Part shown: positions 54,862 through 63,161 of the stretch, piece by piece
Layout: each line of letters opens with the position of its first letter
Numbering within the stretch: the stretch's first letter is position 1
NCBI RefSeq assembly: GCF_013408445.1
Contig: NZ_JACBZL010000001.1
Coordinates: forward strand, 1,054,001 to 1,118,000
Direction of reading: 5' to 3'
DNA: 64,000 nt
Origin: Corynebacterium tuberculostearicum
Lineage (GTDB): Bacteria; Actinomycetota; Actinomycetes; Mycobacteriales; Mycobacteriaceae
Notes under the pieces: generated by a model
Databases searched by the model: none
Told to the model about the DNA's origin: nothing
What the model saw: the letters and a program-made list of their open reading frames with translations, nothing else
Program-made: the position numbers and the translations under genes

Positions 54862-56043
54862 TTATTCCTCACTTTGAGGGGACTTGGAGGTATCGATCTC
54901 CGGACGGAAGTCAGCTTCCCGCTCGCCAACTCCGGTTAGCTCGGCAATAGCCGCTACAGCGCGCTGCGCACCCTTGCCATCGCCATAGGGGTTGACTGCG
55001 TTGGCCATGGCGTCGAATGCGGCGGCGTCGGAAAGCAAAAGCTTAGCCTCAGCCACGATGAGCTCACGGTTGGTGCCCACCAGCTTTACGGTGCCGGCAA
55101 CGACGGCCTCGGGGCGCTCGGTATTTTGGCGCATAACCAGGACTGGCTTGCCTAGCGCAGGAGCCTCTTCCTGGACTCCGCCGGAGTCAGTCAAGATGAT
55201 GGTCGCGCGGTTTTGCAGCTGCGTGAACTGGTCATAAGGCAGCGGATCCGTGATGATGATATTCGGCAGGTGCTCGACCTCCGGCAGGACGGCCTCGCGC
55301 ACCTTGGGATTCAGGTGCAGCGGCAAGGCAAAGTTGATCTCTGGATAGGCTTCTGCCAGATCCTTGACCGCGCCACCGATTTCCTTCATAGCCTCAAGGT
55401 TCTCGCGGCGATGGGTGGTAACTACGACAAGCCGCTTATCGGAATCTGCGGCTTCCTGCAGGGCAGGGTCCGCGAACTTCGTGTCCCACGAGGCTGCTTC
55501 CAAAAGCGCGTCAATGACAGTATTACCAGTGACCACGATGTCCTTGGAACGAACGTTCTCGCGGCGCAGGTTCTCCATAGACCCTTCGGTAGGGGCCAGG
55601 TGGAGCTCGGCTACCTGGCCGATGAGCTTACGGTTAGCCTCTTCTGGGAACGGCGAGTGGATATCGCCGGTGCGCAGGCCCGCCTCCAGGTGCACAATCT
55701 TTACGCCGCGGTGGAATCCCGCGAGCGCTGCGGCCATGGCGGTAGAGGTATCGCCCTGGGAGATGATGACGTCTGGTTGTTCCTCTTCAATGATGGAGTC
55801 CAGTCCGGCAATCGCACGGGAGACGATCTCATTGAGGCCTTGACCCGGCTTCATAAGGCCGAGGTCATGCTTCGGGGAAATACCAAACATGGTGTTGACC
55901 TGCTCCAGCATCTCTTTGTGCTGTCCGGTAGAAACCGGAATGGATTCAAAGCGCTCATCTTTATCCAGCGCCTTGATCACAGGGGCAACCTTGATAGCCT
56001 CCGGGCGGGTGCCATAGATGGTCATTACCTTGGGCTTAGTCAT
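54862..56043 (-). CDS. wecB: UDP-N-acetylglucosamine 2-epimerase WecB
   Basis: 393 residues, family length. Interconverts UDP-GlcNAc and UDP-ManNAc. N-terminal IYGTRPEAIKVAPVIKAL, then VISQGDTSTAMAAAL, VHLEAGLRTGDIHSPFPEEAN (active-site loop), VVTTHRRENLEAM and the C-terminal nucleotide site LTDSGGVQEEAPALGKPVL. Its product is the substrate of WecC at 40288-41553, so together they give UDP-ManNAcA. wecB in actinobacteria is often a core gene near other metabolic genes, so it may serve other pathways too. Confidence 0.95.
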   Translation of the reverse strand: MTKPKVMTIYGTRPEAIKVAPVIKALDKDERFESIPVSTGQHKEMLEQVNTMFGISPKHDLGLMKPGQGLNEIVSRAIAGLDSIIEEEQPDVIISQGDTSTAMAAALAGFHRGVKIVHLEAGLRTGDIHSPFPEEANRKLIGQVAELHLAPTEGSMENLRRENVRSKDIVVTGNTVIDALLEAASWDTKFADPALQEAADSDKRLVVVTTHRRENLEAMKEIGGAVKDLAEAYPEINFALPLHLNPKVREAVLPEVEHLPNIIITDPLPYDQFTQLQNRATIILTDSGGVQEEAPALGKPVLVMRQNTERPEAVVAGTVKLVGTNRELIVAEAKLLLSDAAAFDAMANAVNPYGDGKGAQRAVAAIAELTGVGEREADFRPEIDTSKSPQSEE

Positions 56044-56129
56044 TACTCATTTCCTTTTGGTTGATGGGGATACTTCTTTATTGAACCATGTGCGGGAGCG
56101 TTGTACCCCCACGCGGCTTGTTGGAATCG

Positions 56130-57407
56130 TTAGCCGCTGACACTCACGCCGCCGTCTGGGGTGATGGTCACCGTGGCCGCCATGGCGCGGGCTAGGTCGA
56201 GGCGTTGCCACGAGCCTCCCTCTGACTGCCAATCCAATGGATTGCCGGCTGGGCGCGCGGTCTGGCGGAGGACCTCGGCACGCTGATCCCAGGTCAGTTC
56301 TGGGTGGGACGCTGCTAGCAGCACTGGGGCGGCCTGCGGGACGACCATCGCAGCGTCGGTGCGGTAACGTGGGGCGAAGTCATAGTCCATGAGCTTGGAA
56401 TACTGCTCCACCGCATCCTCTGTGGACCGATAGTCGGTACCCTCTGCCCTATCCTGGGCCACCAATTCTTCTACCGTTTTGCCGGTGCGCCACTTAATTT
56501 CCTTGCGCACTTCCATCGAGGCTTGCCAGAGAGCATGGCGCATGCGCTTGTCATTCAAGCGGTCAGCCGCGGCGGCTTGGCCAGTCATGCGGCCGCCGAT
56601 GACATCCAGCGGGTAATGCACTCCTAGGACCACGCGGTGGTTGCCGGCCTCCGCGCCCCGCAGCATGAGCTGTGGACCTACCTCAGGCAGCATGAAGGAC
56701 ATCAGCGTGGTAATCCACGTTGCCTGATTGGTATGGCCCGAAGGGAAGGCTGGCGAGGTGGGGTAAAGATCCTTGGAGCCATCGTCAAAGCGCTTAATCG
56801 CCTGCGGCGCGCGCTGGTACGGGCGTTGATAGTTGAAGTAGTACTTCTCAGACATCGTGGAATTGGCCAGTCCACCTGCGCGGGCCGCATAGCCATTTCC
56901 TAGGAGGTATTCGGTCTTGGGCAGGCGGTGCTCGGCCAAGGCGGCGCGGAAGGCATCGCCTAGGTTCTTGCCCATCGAGTCAGAAACCGCGTTGAGCACG
57001 CTGGTGGAGCTGGCCTTGGCATCGGACTGCGCGCGGCGGATCAAAGCGGAGTCACCGGCTGCGGCGTTATTGATAGCCACGGCCTTGTCCATATTTTCTT
57101 GGCGGATTTCTGGTTGGGCCTTGATGTGATCAAAAAGCTGGACTACCTGCCAGTAGTTGCCAAACTGATAAGAGGAAACATCGGATTCAAAGCCCGCGAT
57201 ATAATCCGTGCTAAACGGCTCTGGAACCGGGGCGCCGGGGTGCTGGACTGGGGCCGGACCGGTGGTCTGCTGGGTGACAGGCTCACGCAGCTGGGGCACG
57301 GCTACGGGAAGGGCTGTGGCCGACGGTGCGAGGGCTATAGTCAGCCCAGTAGCCGCACACAGGGCGAGCCCACGGACTGCGGGGCGAAGATTATTCCGAT
57401 AGTTCAA
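56130..57407 (-). CDS. Secreted PAP2 (class A acid phosphatase-like) phosphatase
   Basis: 425 residues. Signal peptide: basic start, hydrophobic LALCAATGLTIALAPSATA, likely cleavage after ATA. The PAP2 motifs are all present: KYYFNYQRP (first Arg-containing motif), PAFPSGHT (catalytic His) and GNHRVVLGVHYPLDVIGG (nucleophile His, Asp). The spacing of the motifs resembles bacterial class A acid phosphatases. The C-terminal 130 residues contain an unusual extension with no family match. Acts outside the membrane on phosphate esters or undecaprenyl pyrophosphate-like substrates. Confidence 0.9.
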   Translation of the reverse strand: MNYRNNLRPAVRGLALCAATGLTIALAPSATALPVAVPQLREPVTQQTTGPAPVQHPGAPVPEPFSTDYIAGFESDVSSYQFGNYWQVVQLFDHIKAQPEIRQENMDKAVAINNAAAGDSALIRRAQSDAKASSTSVLNAVSDSMGKNLGDAFRAALAEHRLPKTEYLLGNGYAARAGGLANSTMSEKYYFNYQRPYQRAPQAIKRFDDGSKDLYPTSPAFPSGHTNQATWITTLMSFMLPEVGPQLMLRGAEAGNHRVVLGVHYPLDVIGGRMTGQAAAADRLNDKRMRHALWQASMEVRKEIKWRTGKTVEELVAQDRAEGTDYRSTEDAVEQYSKLMDYDFAPRYRTDAAMVVPQAAPVLLAASHPELTWDQRAEVLRQTARPAGNPLDWQSEGGSWQRLDLARAMAATVTITPDGGVSVSG

Positions 57408-57534
57408 CGTAGAAACCTTTAACTAGCATCAAATTCCCACGAATAATATCTAGCTAAAGTTAAGGGGAAGTGAACGCTACGCTAAACTCGCATGCACAAT
57501 CGTGGATTGGCGGGTAGACCTTTGCGGTCACCGC

Positions 57535-57684
57535 TCAGCACTCTTCAGGCCAATTGGGGCCTTGGTGCGCCGCGGCGGCATCCGGTTGGTGGCCGGAAGA
57601 TTCCGCAGAAATGCTCGCGGTAAAAAGCGCGGCCAGCGCTACTGCTGAGGCCGCCGCCGAATCCCTGCGCTTGTTATTTTCCAC
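57535..57684 (-). CDS. Possible 49-aa secreted or membrane peptide
   Basis: A GTG frame gives a 49-residue peptide with basic start (NNKRRDS), an Ala/Leu-rich hydrophobic run (AAASAVALAALFTASISAES) and a polar tail ending GPNWPEEC. The pattern looks like a small secreted or anchored protein. No ribosome site is clear. The tail looks gene-like, but the opposite strand is also open for 43 codons, so this is uncertain. Confidence 0.35.
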   Translation of the reverse strand: MENNKRRDSAAASAVALAALFTASISAESSGHQPDAAAAHQGPNWPEEC

Positions 57685-57840
57685 ACACTTAAGCTAGCGC
57701 GTATTCCGCGCCATGAAAAGCGCTAGTCCAATGCGGGGCTAGCGCTACCCCTCACTCGTGGCTGGCGGCGCGCGGCAAGGCTTCGCGGTAGGCTGGTGGG
57801 GAACTTTTACTCGCACAGAAATAAGGGGACACGCTAGATA

Positions 57841-58122
57841 ATGATCCAATTCGTCTTCGGCGCCGCAGCAGGATACGTTTTTGGCACTAAGGCTGGCCGC
57901 AAGCGCTACCACCAGATCAAGGGCGCCTACGAAAAGGCCGTCAACTCCCCCGTGACTAAGTCCGCCGTCACCTCGGCACGCAAGGCGGTGGCTAATCGCC
58001 TGGACCCGGAACCGCGCATGCGTGAGGTTCGCGATTTGTCCTCCAAGCGCAAGGGCAAGGGCCGGCTGCGCGGATCGCAGGTGGATAATGCGGACCGCAT
58101 TTATGAACCTGATGAGGACTAG
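57841..58122 (+). CDS. YtxH-like small protein
   Basis: 93 residues. A short N-terminal hydrophobic segment, IQFVFGAAAGYVFGTKAGRK, with the GYVxGTKAGRxR motif of actinobacterial YtxH-like proteins, followed by a helical region and a basic, disordered tail (SSKRKGKGRLRGS). Probably membrane-attached with the tail in the cytosol. AAGGGG lies about 10 nt before the ATG. It is followed by a terminator shared with dnaG. Function unknown in actinobacteria. Confidence 0.82.
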   Translation: MIQFVFGAAAGYVFGTKAGRKRYHQIKGAYEKAVNSPVTKSAVTSARKAVANRLDPEPRMREVRDLSSKRKGKGRLRGSQVDNADRIYEPDED

Positions 58123-58149
58123 GGCGGTAGCAATCTAGCCTTTCGGCCT

Positions 58150-58200
58150 CCTCCCCCTCAGCGCGCACCTTATTTGGGTTCGTGCCGAGGGGAGATTTTT
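58150..58200 (+). terminator. Terminator downstream of the YtxH-like gene
   Basis: CTCCCC / GGGGAG outer stem with an extended imperfect stem (GCGCAC region), followed by ATTTTT. It overlaps the dnaG stop codon by 2 bp. Confidence 0.75.
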
Positions 58201-60121
58201 ATGCCTGGGGAGGCGTGCCGCGGAAGGCGCGGTCATTGAGCTCGCGGCGGGCCTGCTCGAGGGCAACGAGGTCGGCGAAGAGCGAGTTATAGCTGGCCTC
58301 ATCATCAGAGGGGCGCATGCGGCCGAGGCGAGCTTTGAGCTGGGCGATCTGATCGCCCACCACGGTTTCTTGCAGGCGGGAAAGGACGGAGTCGGCGTAT
58401 TTTTCGGGGCCGACGTCGGTAGGCAGGATTGCTTCTACGGCGAGCTCGGAGACGAAATTGCGGCCGGTGAGATCCTGCATCTCGCCGGCTACCGCGGCAA
58501 TCCATTCCACGGCGGGCATGGACGCACCCTGGGCGGCGCCGCCGGCGGTGGAAATAGCCTGGCGGACGAGGCGGTAGGCGTCGTTAGTATAGGCGTCGGC
58601 AGTAATGCCATCGAAGTACGAGCCTGCCACCTGCGGCATCTGCAAGGCTAGCTTGAGGGCCTCGCGCTGTGGCCACAGGTGGGTTTCCTTGGGGCTCGGC
58701 GGATGGATCATCGGCACGTCCTGTTGCGCCGGCTGCTGCTTCGCGTTATCGAAGCGGCGGATGGTGGGTTTTTCGGCCTTTTTGGGCTTGCGCGCCTCCG
58801 CGCGGACCTGCTGGAGAACCTCCTCCGGATTGGCCCAACCCACCCAACCGGCAAGGCGGCGGGCGTACTCGCGCTGCAAGGGCTGATCGCGGATCTGCGC
58901 GACCACGGGGACTGCGCGGCGCAGGGCCTGCAGGCGCCCCTCCGCGGTATCGATGCGGTACTCCGCGATGACGGATTGAATGACGAACTCGAACATGGGG
59001 ATGCGGTCCGCGATGAGCTCGCGCACGGCGGCGTCGCCCTTCTGCAGGCGCAGATCGCACGGGTCCATGCCGTCTGGCGCCACGGAGACGAAGGACTGGC
59101 CGGTGAATTTCTGCTCACCGTCAAAAGCGCGCATGGCGGCCTTCTGCCCTGCCTCATCGCCGTCGAAGGTATAGATGAGCTCGCCGTTGAAGTAGGAATC
59201 ATCCAGCATCAGTCGGCGCAGCACCTGGAGGTGCTCCCCGCCAAAGGCGGTGCCGCACGATGCCACTGCGGTCTTCACACCGGCGGCGTACATGGCCATG
59301 ACGTCCGTATAGCCCTCGACCACCACTGCCTGGTGGTTATCGGCAATATTGCGCTTGGCCAGATCGAGACCGAAGAGCACCTTGGACTTGTGATAGAGCA
59401 TGGTCTCGGGGGTGTTCATGTACTTGCCGAGCTTGTCGTCGTCGAAAAGCTTGCGGGCGCCAAAGCCAATGACGTTGCCGGAAAGGTCCTTGATGGGCCA
59501 CAGCAGGCGGCGGTGGAAGCGGTCAATGGGGCCGCGCTTGCCCATCTTGGAAATGCCGGCCGCCTCCAGTTCCTCGAAGGAAAAGCCCAAGCGCAACAGG
59601 TGCTTAGTGGCGGTATCCCACCCCTCCGGCGCATAGCCGCACTCAAAGTCATAGATGACCTCGCGGGAAAAGCCGCGATCCAGCAGAAAATCGCGCGCGG
59701 TAGCCGCCTGCGGCGTCTCCAATTGCTGACGGTAGAACTCGTGCGCGGCCTTATTCGCAGCGATGAGGCGCTGACGCGTGCCGGGCTTCTCATTGCGCGC
59801 GCCTGTGGAACCGCCCTGGTAGTTAATGTGGTAGCCAATCTTCTGCGCTACCGCTTCCACCGCTTCTGGGAAGGAAACCTGCTCCATTTCCATCAGGAAG
59901 CTAAAGACATCGCCGCCCTTGCCGGTGGAAAAGCAGTGATAGTAGCCGCGCTGCGGGCGTACGTGGAAGGACGGGGTCTTTTCATCTTTGAAGGGGCTCA
60001 GGCCCTTCAGCGAATCATGTCCGGCGGGCTTGAGCTGAACGTACTCGCCCACGATTTCTTCTAAAGGCGCGCGTTCACGGATAGCTTGGATGTCGCTGTC
60101 CGGAATTCTGCCTTTTGCCAT
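58199..60121 (-). CDS. dnaG: DNA primase DnaG
   Basis: 640 residues, full length. It makes the RNA primers for replication. The N-terminal CHC2-like region is KGLSPFKDEKTPSFHVRPQR and YYHCFSTGKGGD. The usual zinc ligands Cys-x2-His and Cys-x2-Cys are Ser42, Lys45, Cys63 and Thr66 here, so three of four are replaced and zinc binding is unlikely. The Toprim domain is intact: VVVEGYTDVMAMYAAG (Glu) and LIYTFDGDEAGQKAAMRAF (DxD). A DnaB-binding C-terminal region follows. The ligand change is, as I recall, seen in other corynebacterial DnaG proteins, so it is probably not a sequencing error. Confidence 0.95.
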   Translation of the reverse strand: MAKGRIPDSDIQAIRERAPLEEIVGEYVQLKPAGHDSLKGLSPFKDEKTPSFHVRPQRGYYHCFSTGKGGDVFSFLMEMEQVSFPEAVEAVAQKIGYHINYQGGSTGARNEKPGTRQRLIAANKAAHEFYRQQLETPQAATARDFLLDRGFSREVIYDFECGYAPEGWDTATKHLLRLGFSFEELEAAGISKMGKRGPIDRFHRRLLWPIKDLSGNVIGFGARKLFDDDKLGKYMNTPETMLYHKSKVLFGLDLAKRNIADNHQAVVVEGYTDVMAMYAAGVKTAVASCGTAFGGEHLQVLRRLMLDDSYFNGELIYTFDGDEAGQKAAMRAFDGEQKFTGQSFVSVAPDGMDPCDLRLQKGDAAVRELIADRIPMFEFVIQSVIAEYRIDTAEGRLQALRRAVPVVAQIRDQPLQREYARRLAGWVGWANPEEVLQQVRAEARKPKKAEKPTIRRFDNAKQQPAQQDVPMIHPPSPKETHLWPQREALKLALQMPQVAGSYFDGITADAYTNDAYRLVRQAISTAGGAAQGASMPAVEWIAAVAGEMQDLTGRNFVSELAVEAILPTDVGPEKYADSVLSRLQETVVGDQIAQLKARLGRMRPSDDEASYNSLFADLVALEQARRELNDRAFRGTPPQA

Positions 60122-60332
60122 GCGTACAGACTACCCCGCGCGCGGCGGGAATGTTCAAATGGCTTGGCCAGGATGGTGTGGTGCCTGTGGGTTCACGGTT
60201 TGGGCGGAAATTACCCTCTGATGGGGTGTATTCCGCATGCCTTTACCTACCCCCGTGACGGGGGAATTTTTGGCCTTGTTGGGAGCGCCGGCCGATTTCG
60301 GTATTCACCGCTGCACCTGCAAGAATAAAGGT

Positions 60333-60794
60333 ATGTCCAAGTCCCAAGCGTCCAAGAAATCGCTCCCGGTAGCCCTCGGCGGCCTTGCGCTTGCCGTCGT
60401 TGCTGGCTACTTCGGCTTCGACCTCGGCGGCAATGATGATTCCTCTGCTTCTTCGCCGTCTGAGTCCGCAGGTGGCGCTAAGGCTGGCGACGCCGATACC
60501 TGCGAGATGTCCTCCCTCCCCGCCGAGGCGAAGGACACCGCGGGCGATATCTTGGCCGGTGGACCCTATGACTACCCGGATAATGACAACGCCCGCTTTG
60601 GCAACTACGAGGGACGCCTGCCGCAGCAGGACAAGAATTACTACCGCGAATACACGGTAGAAACCCCGGGCAGCAAGAACCGCGGCGCCCGCCGCATCAT
60701 CACCGGCGGCGGCAGCGAGACCGACCCGGACGTGTGGTACTACACCGATGACCACTATGAAAGCTTCTGTTCTATCCCAGACGCGGAGGAGTAA
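60333..60794 (+). CDS. Secreted guanyl-specific ribonuclease (RNase Sa/barnase type)
   Basis: 153 residues. Signal or anchor segment SLPVALGGLALAVVAGYFGF, a Ser/Asp-rich linker, then the microbial ribonuclease domain: FGNYEGRLPQQDKNYYREYT (catalytic Glu), GARRIITGG (Arg) and YYTDDHYESFCSIP (His). The order matches RNase Sa-type guanyl RNases. I start at the ATG followed by SKSQASKK; a longer in-frame ATG upstream has no ribosome site. The barstar-like gene starts 2 bp after its stop, forming an RNase/inhibitor pair. Confidence 0.9.
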   Translation: MSKSQASKKSLPVALGGLALAVVAGYFGFDLGGNDDSSASSPSESAGGAKAGDADTCEMSSLPAEAKDTAGDILAGGPYDYPDNDNARFGNYEGRLPQQDKNYYREYTVETPGSKNRGARRIITGGGSETDPDVWYYTDDHYESFCSIPDAEE

Positions 60795-60796
60795 TC

Positions 60797-61030
60797 ATGC
60801 AACGCATCCTCATTACTGAGCACATCCGCACCCGCGCGGACTTCTTCAACGCGCTAGGCCGCACTCGCGGCTGCGAAGATTGTGGGCCACGCAACCTCGA
60901 TGGCCTCGCGGACTTCCTACGCGAGCAGCGCACCAGCGTCATCATTGCCTCCAATATGGATATCGAAGGCGAGGACCTAGCGGCGGTAGCTAGCGTGCTC
61001 GAGGACCAAGGTGCCGCGTTGGTGCGCTAG
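60797..61030 (+). CDS. Barstar-family ribonuclease inhibitor
   Basis: 77 residues. Follows the RNase by 2 bp with GGAGG upstream of the ATG, which suggests coupling. The protein is small and acidic, with segments like TEHIRTRADFFNALGRTRGCE and VIIASNMDIEGEDLAAVAS that fit the helix-helix-strand layout of barstar-like inhibitors, though it is short for the family. Expected to stay in the cytosol and protect the cell from RNase that fails to be exported. Family call rests partly on gene order. Confidence 0.72.
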   Translation: MQRILITEHIRTRADFFNALGRTRGCEDCGPRNLDGLADFLREQRTSVIIASNMDIEGEDLAAVASVLEDQGAALVR

Positions 61031-61084
61031 CGACTCAGGCCCTGGGGCTGGAGCGGGAGCTGAGGAGTTAGGTCCATAGATTTG

Positions 61085-61125
61085 AGGCCGAATTGAGGGT
61101 TGTGAGCTCTCAATTCGGCCTTTTC
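61085..61125 (+). terminator. Rho-independent terminator after the RNase/barstar pair
   Basis: AGGCCGAATTGAG / CTCAATTCGGCCT, a perfect 13-bp stem with an 11-nt loop, followed by TTTT. It also faces the convergent dgt gene. Confidence 0.88.
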
Positions 61126-61190
61126 GCGCTCAGATCGGCCTGATGAGTATCGACCTAACTCTAGCGCGGTGCTGGGTGGGTGAGCCAGGT

Positions 61191-62483
61191 TTAGCTGAGG
61201 AACCCCGAAAGCTCCGCACTCCTGCGGGCCAAGCGCTCCAGGCGGGACTCTGTCATGGAGGCAATCTGGTCGATGATGGCGCGGTCGCGGGCTGCGTCGG
61301 TATCGGCCTGCTCCCACCACAGGCGGAAGGTGGCATCGAGGGAGCCGGGGGCGCCGGCTACCAGGTAGTCGTAGACGCGGTAGATGCGCTCGCGCTGGCG
61401 GTCTTGGCGTGCGAGGTGGGCGGGCTCGTCCATGACGTAGAGGACGGCGATGGTTTTCAGCAGCTTGACCTCTGCTTCGGCTTGCTTGGGCACGATGAGG
61501 TCGCCGTGCATGCGGCCAAGGCTATTGGAGGCGATGAGTTCGGCATTGGCCTCGCTGGTGGCGCCAACCGTCGCGCCCACATAGCGGCCGACGAGCTCGG
61601 AGGTCATCTTCTTCAGGTTGGCGTAGTCGCGTAAGGAATAGTCAAAGTCGCCGATGGCGTTGATGACGCTTAAGTTGCGCAGGCTATCGGCTGCTTCTAG
61701 AAGCTCGTCGGCGGTGCCGCCGAAGGCCTTGGCGCCCTTTTCTGCTAGTTGGGCCAGTTCCACCAAGTCCCAAAGCACGTTCAAAGAGATGCGCCGGGAG
61801 ATGATGCCATCTTCCACGTCGTGCACGGAGTAGGCGATGTCATCGGACCAGTCCATGACCTGGGCCTCGATGCACTTGCGGTTATCGGTATGACCCTCGC
61901 GCAGCCAGTCCAAAAGGTGCGCATCCTCGTCATAGGCGCCGTACTTGCGGTTGGTGGTGCCATCCGGGTTGGTCTTGGTCCACGGGTATTTGCAGGCGCC
62001 GTCGAGGGCCGCGCGGGTGAGATTGAGTCCAAAGCTCTGTGGCTCACCGCGGGCATCGTCCACGATGACCTTCGGCTCCAGGCGGGTGAGGATACGCAAG
62101 GTTTGGGCGTTGCCCTCGAAGCCGTTGAGGGCAACCTCATTGAGCGCATTCTCGCCGTTGTGGCCATAGGGCGGGTGGCCGATGTCATGGGTCAGGCCGG
62201 CCATATCGCAGAGATCGGGATCGAGGCCCAGCCCGGAGCCGATGCTGCGCGCGATTTGGCCGACCTCCAGGGAGTGGGTCAGCCGGGTGCGCGGGGTATC
62301 GCCGTCGCGCGGGCCGACGACCTGCGTTTTATCCGCTAGCCGGCGCAGCGCGGCCGAGTGCAGCACGCGGGCGCGATCGCGGGCGAAGAGCCCGCGGTGC
62401 TCTTCCACGGGGTGGAAGGCTGAGCCCTTCGGCTTTTCATCGGCCAGGCGGGCGAAGTCGGCGGCGGAATAAGAATAGGACAC
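61191..62483 (-). CDS. dgt: dGTPase-like HD-domain triphosphohydrolase (Dgt)
   Basis: About 430 residues. HD-domain metal site: TRLTHSLEVGQIARSIG (His) and LTHDIGHPPYGHNGE (HD pair), with SDDIAYSVHDVEDGI providing the last Asp. The opening FARDRARVLHSAALRRLADK is characteristic of deoxyguanosinetriphosphate triphosphohydrolase-like proteins, which hydrolyse dNTPs to nucleosides and triphosphate. I start at the GTG at 62483, matching the usual short family N-terminus; a TTG at 62525 would add 14 residues. Tail-to-tail with the barstar gene. Possible role in dNTP balance or phage resistance. Confidence 0.92.
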   Translation of the reverse strand: MSYSYSAADFARLADEKPKGSAFHPVEEHRGLFARDRARVLHSAALRRLADKTQVVGPRDGDTPRTRLTHSLEVGQIARSIGSGLGLDPDLCDMAGLTHDIGHPPYGHNGENALNEVALNGFEGNAQTLRILTRLEPKVIVDDARGEPQSFGLNLTRAALDGACKYPWTKTNPDGTTNRKYGAYDEDAHLLDWLREGHTDNRKCIEAQVMDWSDDIAYSVHDVEDGIISRRISLNVLWDLVELAQLAEKGAKAFGGTADELLEAADSLRNLSVINAIGDFDYSLRDYANLKKMTSELVGRYVGATVGATSEANAELIASNSLGRMHGDLIVPKQAEAEVKLLKTIAVLYVMDEPAHLARQDRQRERIYRVYDYLVAGAPGSLDATFRLWWEQADTDAARDRAIIDQIASMTESRLERLARRSAELSGFLS

Positions 62484-62531
62484 GGCCTCAAGCTTATTCC
62501 GCCAACAGGCCTTGTGGGTGAGCAACGTGGC

Positions 62532-63107
62532 TTAAGCGCGGTCGTCTTCCTGCTGAATCGTCTGATGCCGCAGCTTTTGATTGGGCCGCAGCACTTGTTC
62601 CACGCGGTAGAAACCATTGCGCAGCGCCGCGGCGCCGCGCGGCGGTAACAGGCCGGCCACCAGCGCGTAGGCCACGCCACCGGTTTCGTGGGCGAGGTAG
62701 CGCCACCAAGGGGCGGAAAAGCGCGCGGCCGGGTAGTACGGCGTGCCGGAGACGGTGGCCGTGATGCCCTCTTGGCGGGCGATGAGTGCGGTGCGCAGGC
62801 GGTGGAGGGGATCGGTGATGATGGTGGCGTCGGAAAGCGCGAAGGCTTCCTTGACCGCGCACAGGGAGCTGCGGGTATCCATCCCCTCTTCCACCGCGTG
62901 CACGGTCAGGTGCGGGAAGTGCTCGCGCAGGTAGCTGCGGCCAACACCGGCCTCAGTAAACCTATCCCCGGGCAGCTTGCCGCCCACGGTAATGACCTCC
63001 AGTCCTTCGGCGGTGGCGAGCTCACCAGCGTGGCGCAGGCGGCCGGCCAAGATCCGGGAGGGGCGGCCATCGTATTGGGCGGTTCCTAAAACAATTGCGT
63101 ACTTCAC
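62532..63107 (-). CDS. DUF218 (YdcF/SanA-like) protein
   Basis: 191 residues. The N-terminus AIVLGTAQYDGRPSRILAGR with the later VITVGGKLPGDRFTEAGVG and EEGMDTRSSLCAVKEAF is the DUF218 pattern. YdcF/SanA relatives are implicated in envelope barrier function. A C-terminal stretch, YLAHETGGVAYALVAGLLPP, is moderately hydrophobic. Upstream neighbour of dgt, separated by about 48 bp, so probably transcribed together. Confidence 0.85.
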   Translation of the reverse strand: MKYAIVLGTAQYDGRPSRILAGRLRHAGELATAEGLEVITVGGKLPGDRFTEAGVGRSYLREHFPHLTVHAVEEGMDTRSSLCAVKEAFALSDATIITDPLHRLRTALIARQEGITATVSGTPYYPAARFSAPWWRYLAHETGGVAYALVAGLLPPRGAAALRNGFYRVEQVLRPNQKLRHQTIQQEDDRA

Positions 63108-63161
63108 TGCCCCACTACACTACCTGCCGGAAAGCTAGGGGGAGCCGGTAAAGTGGTGGGC

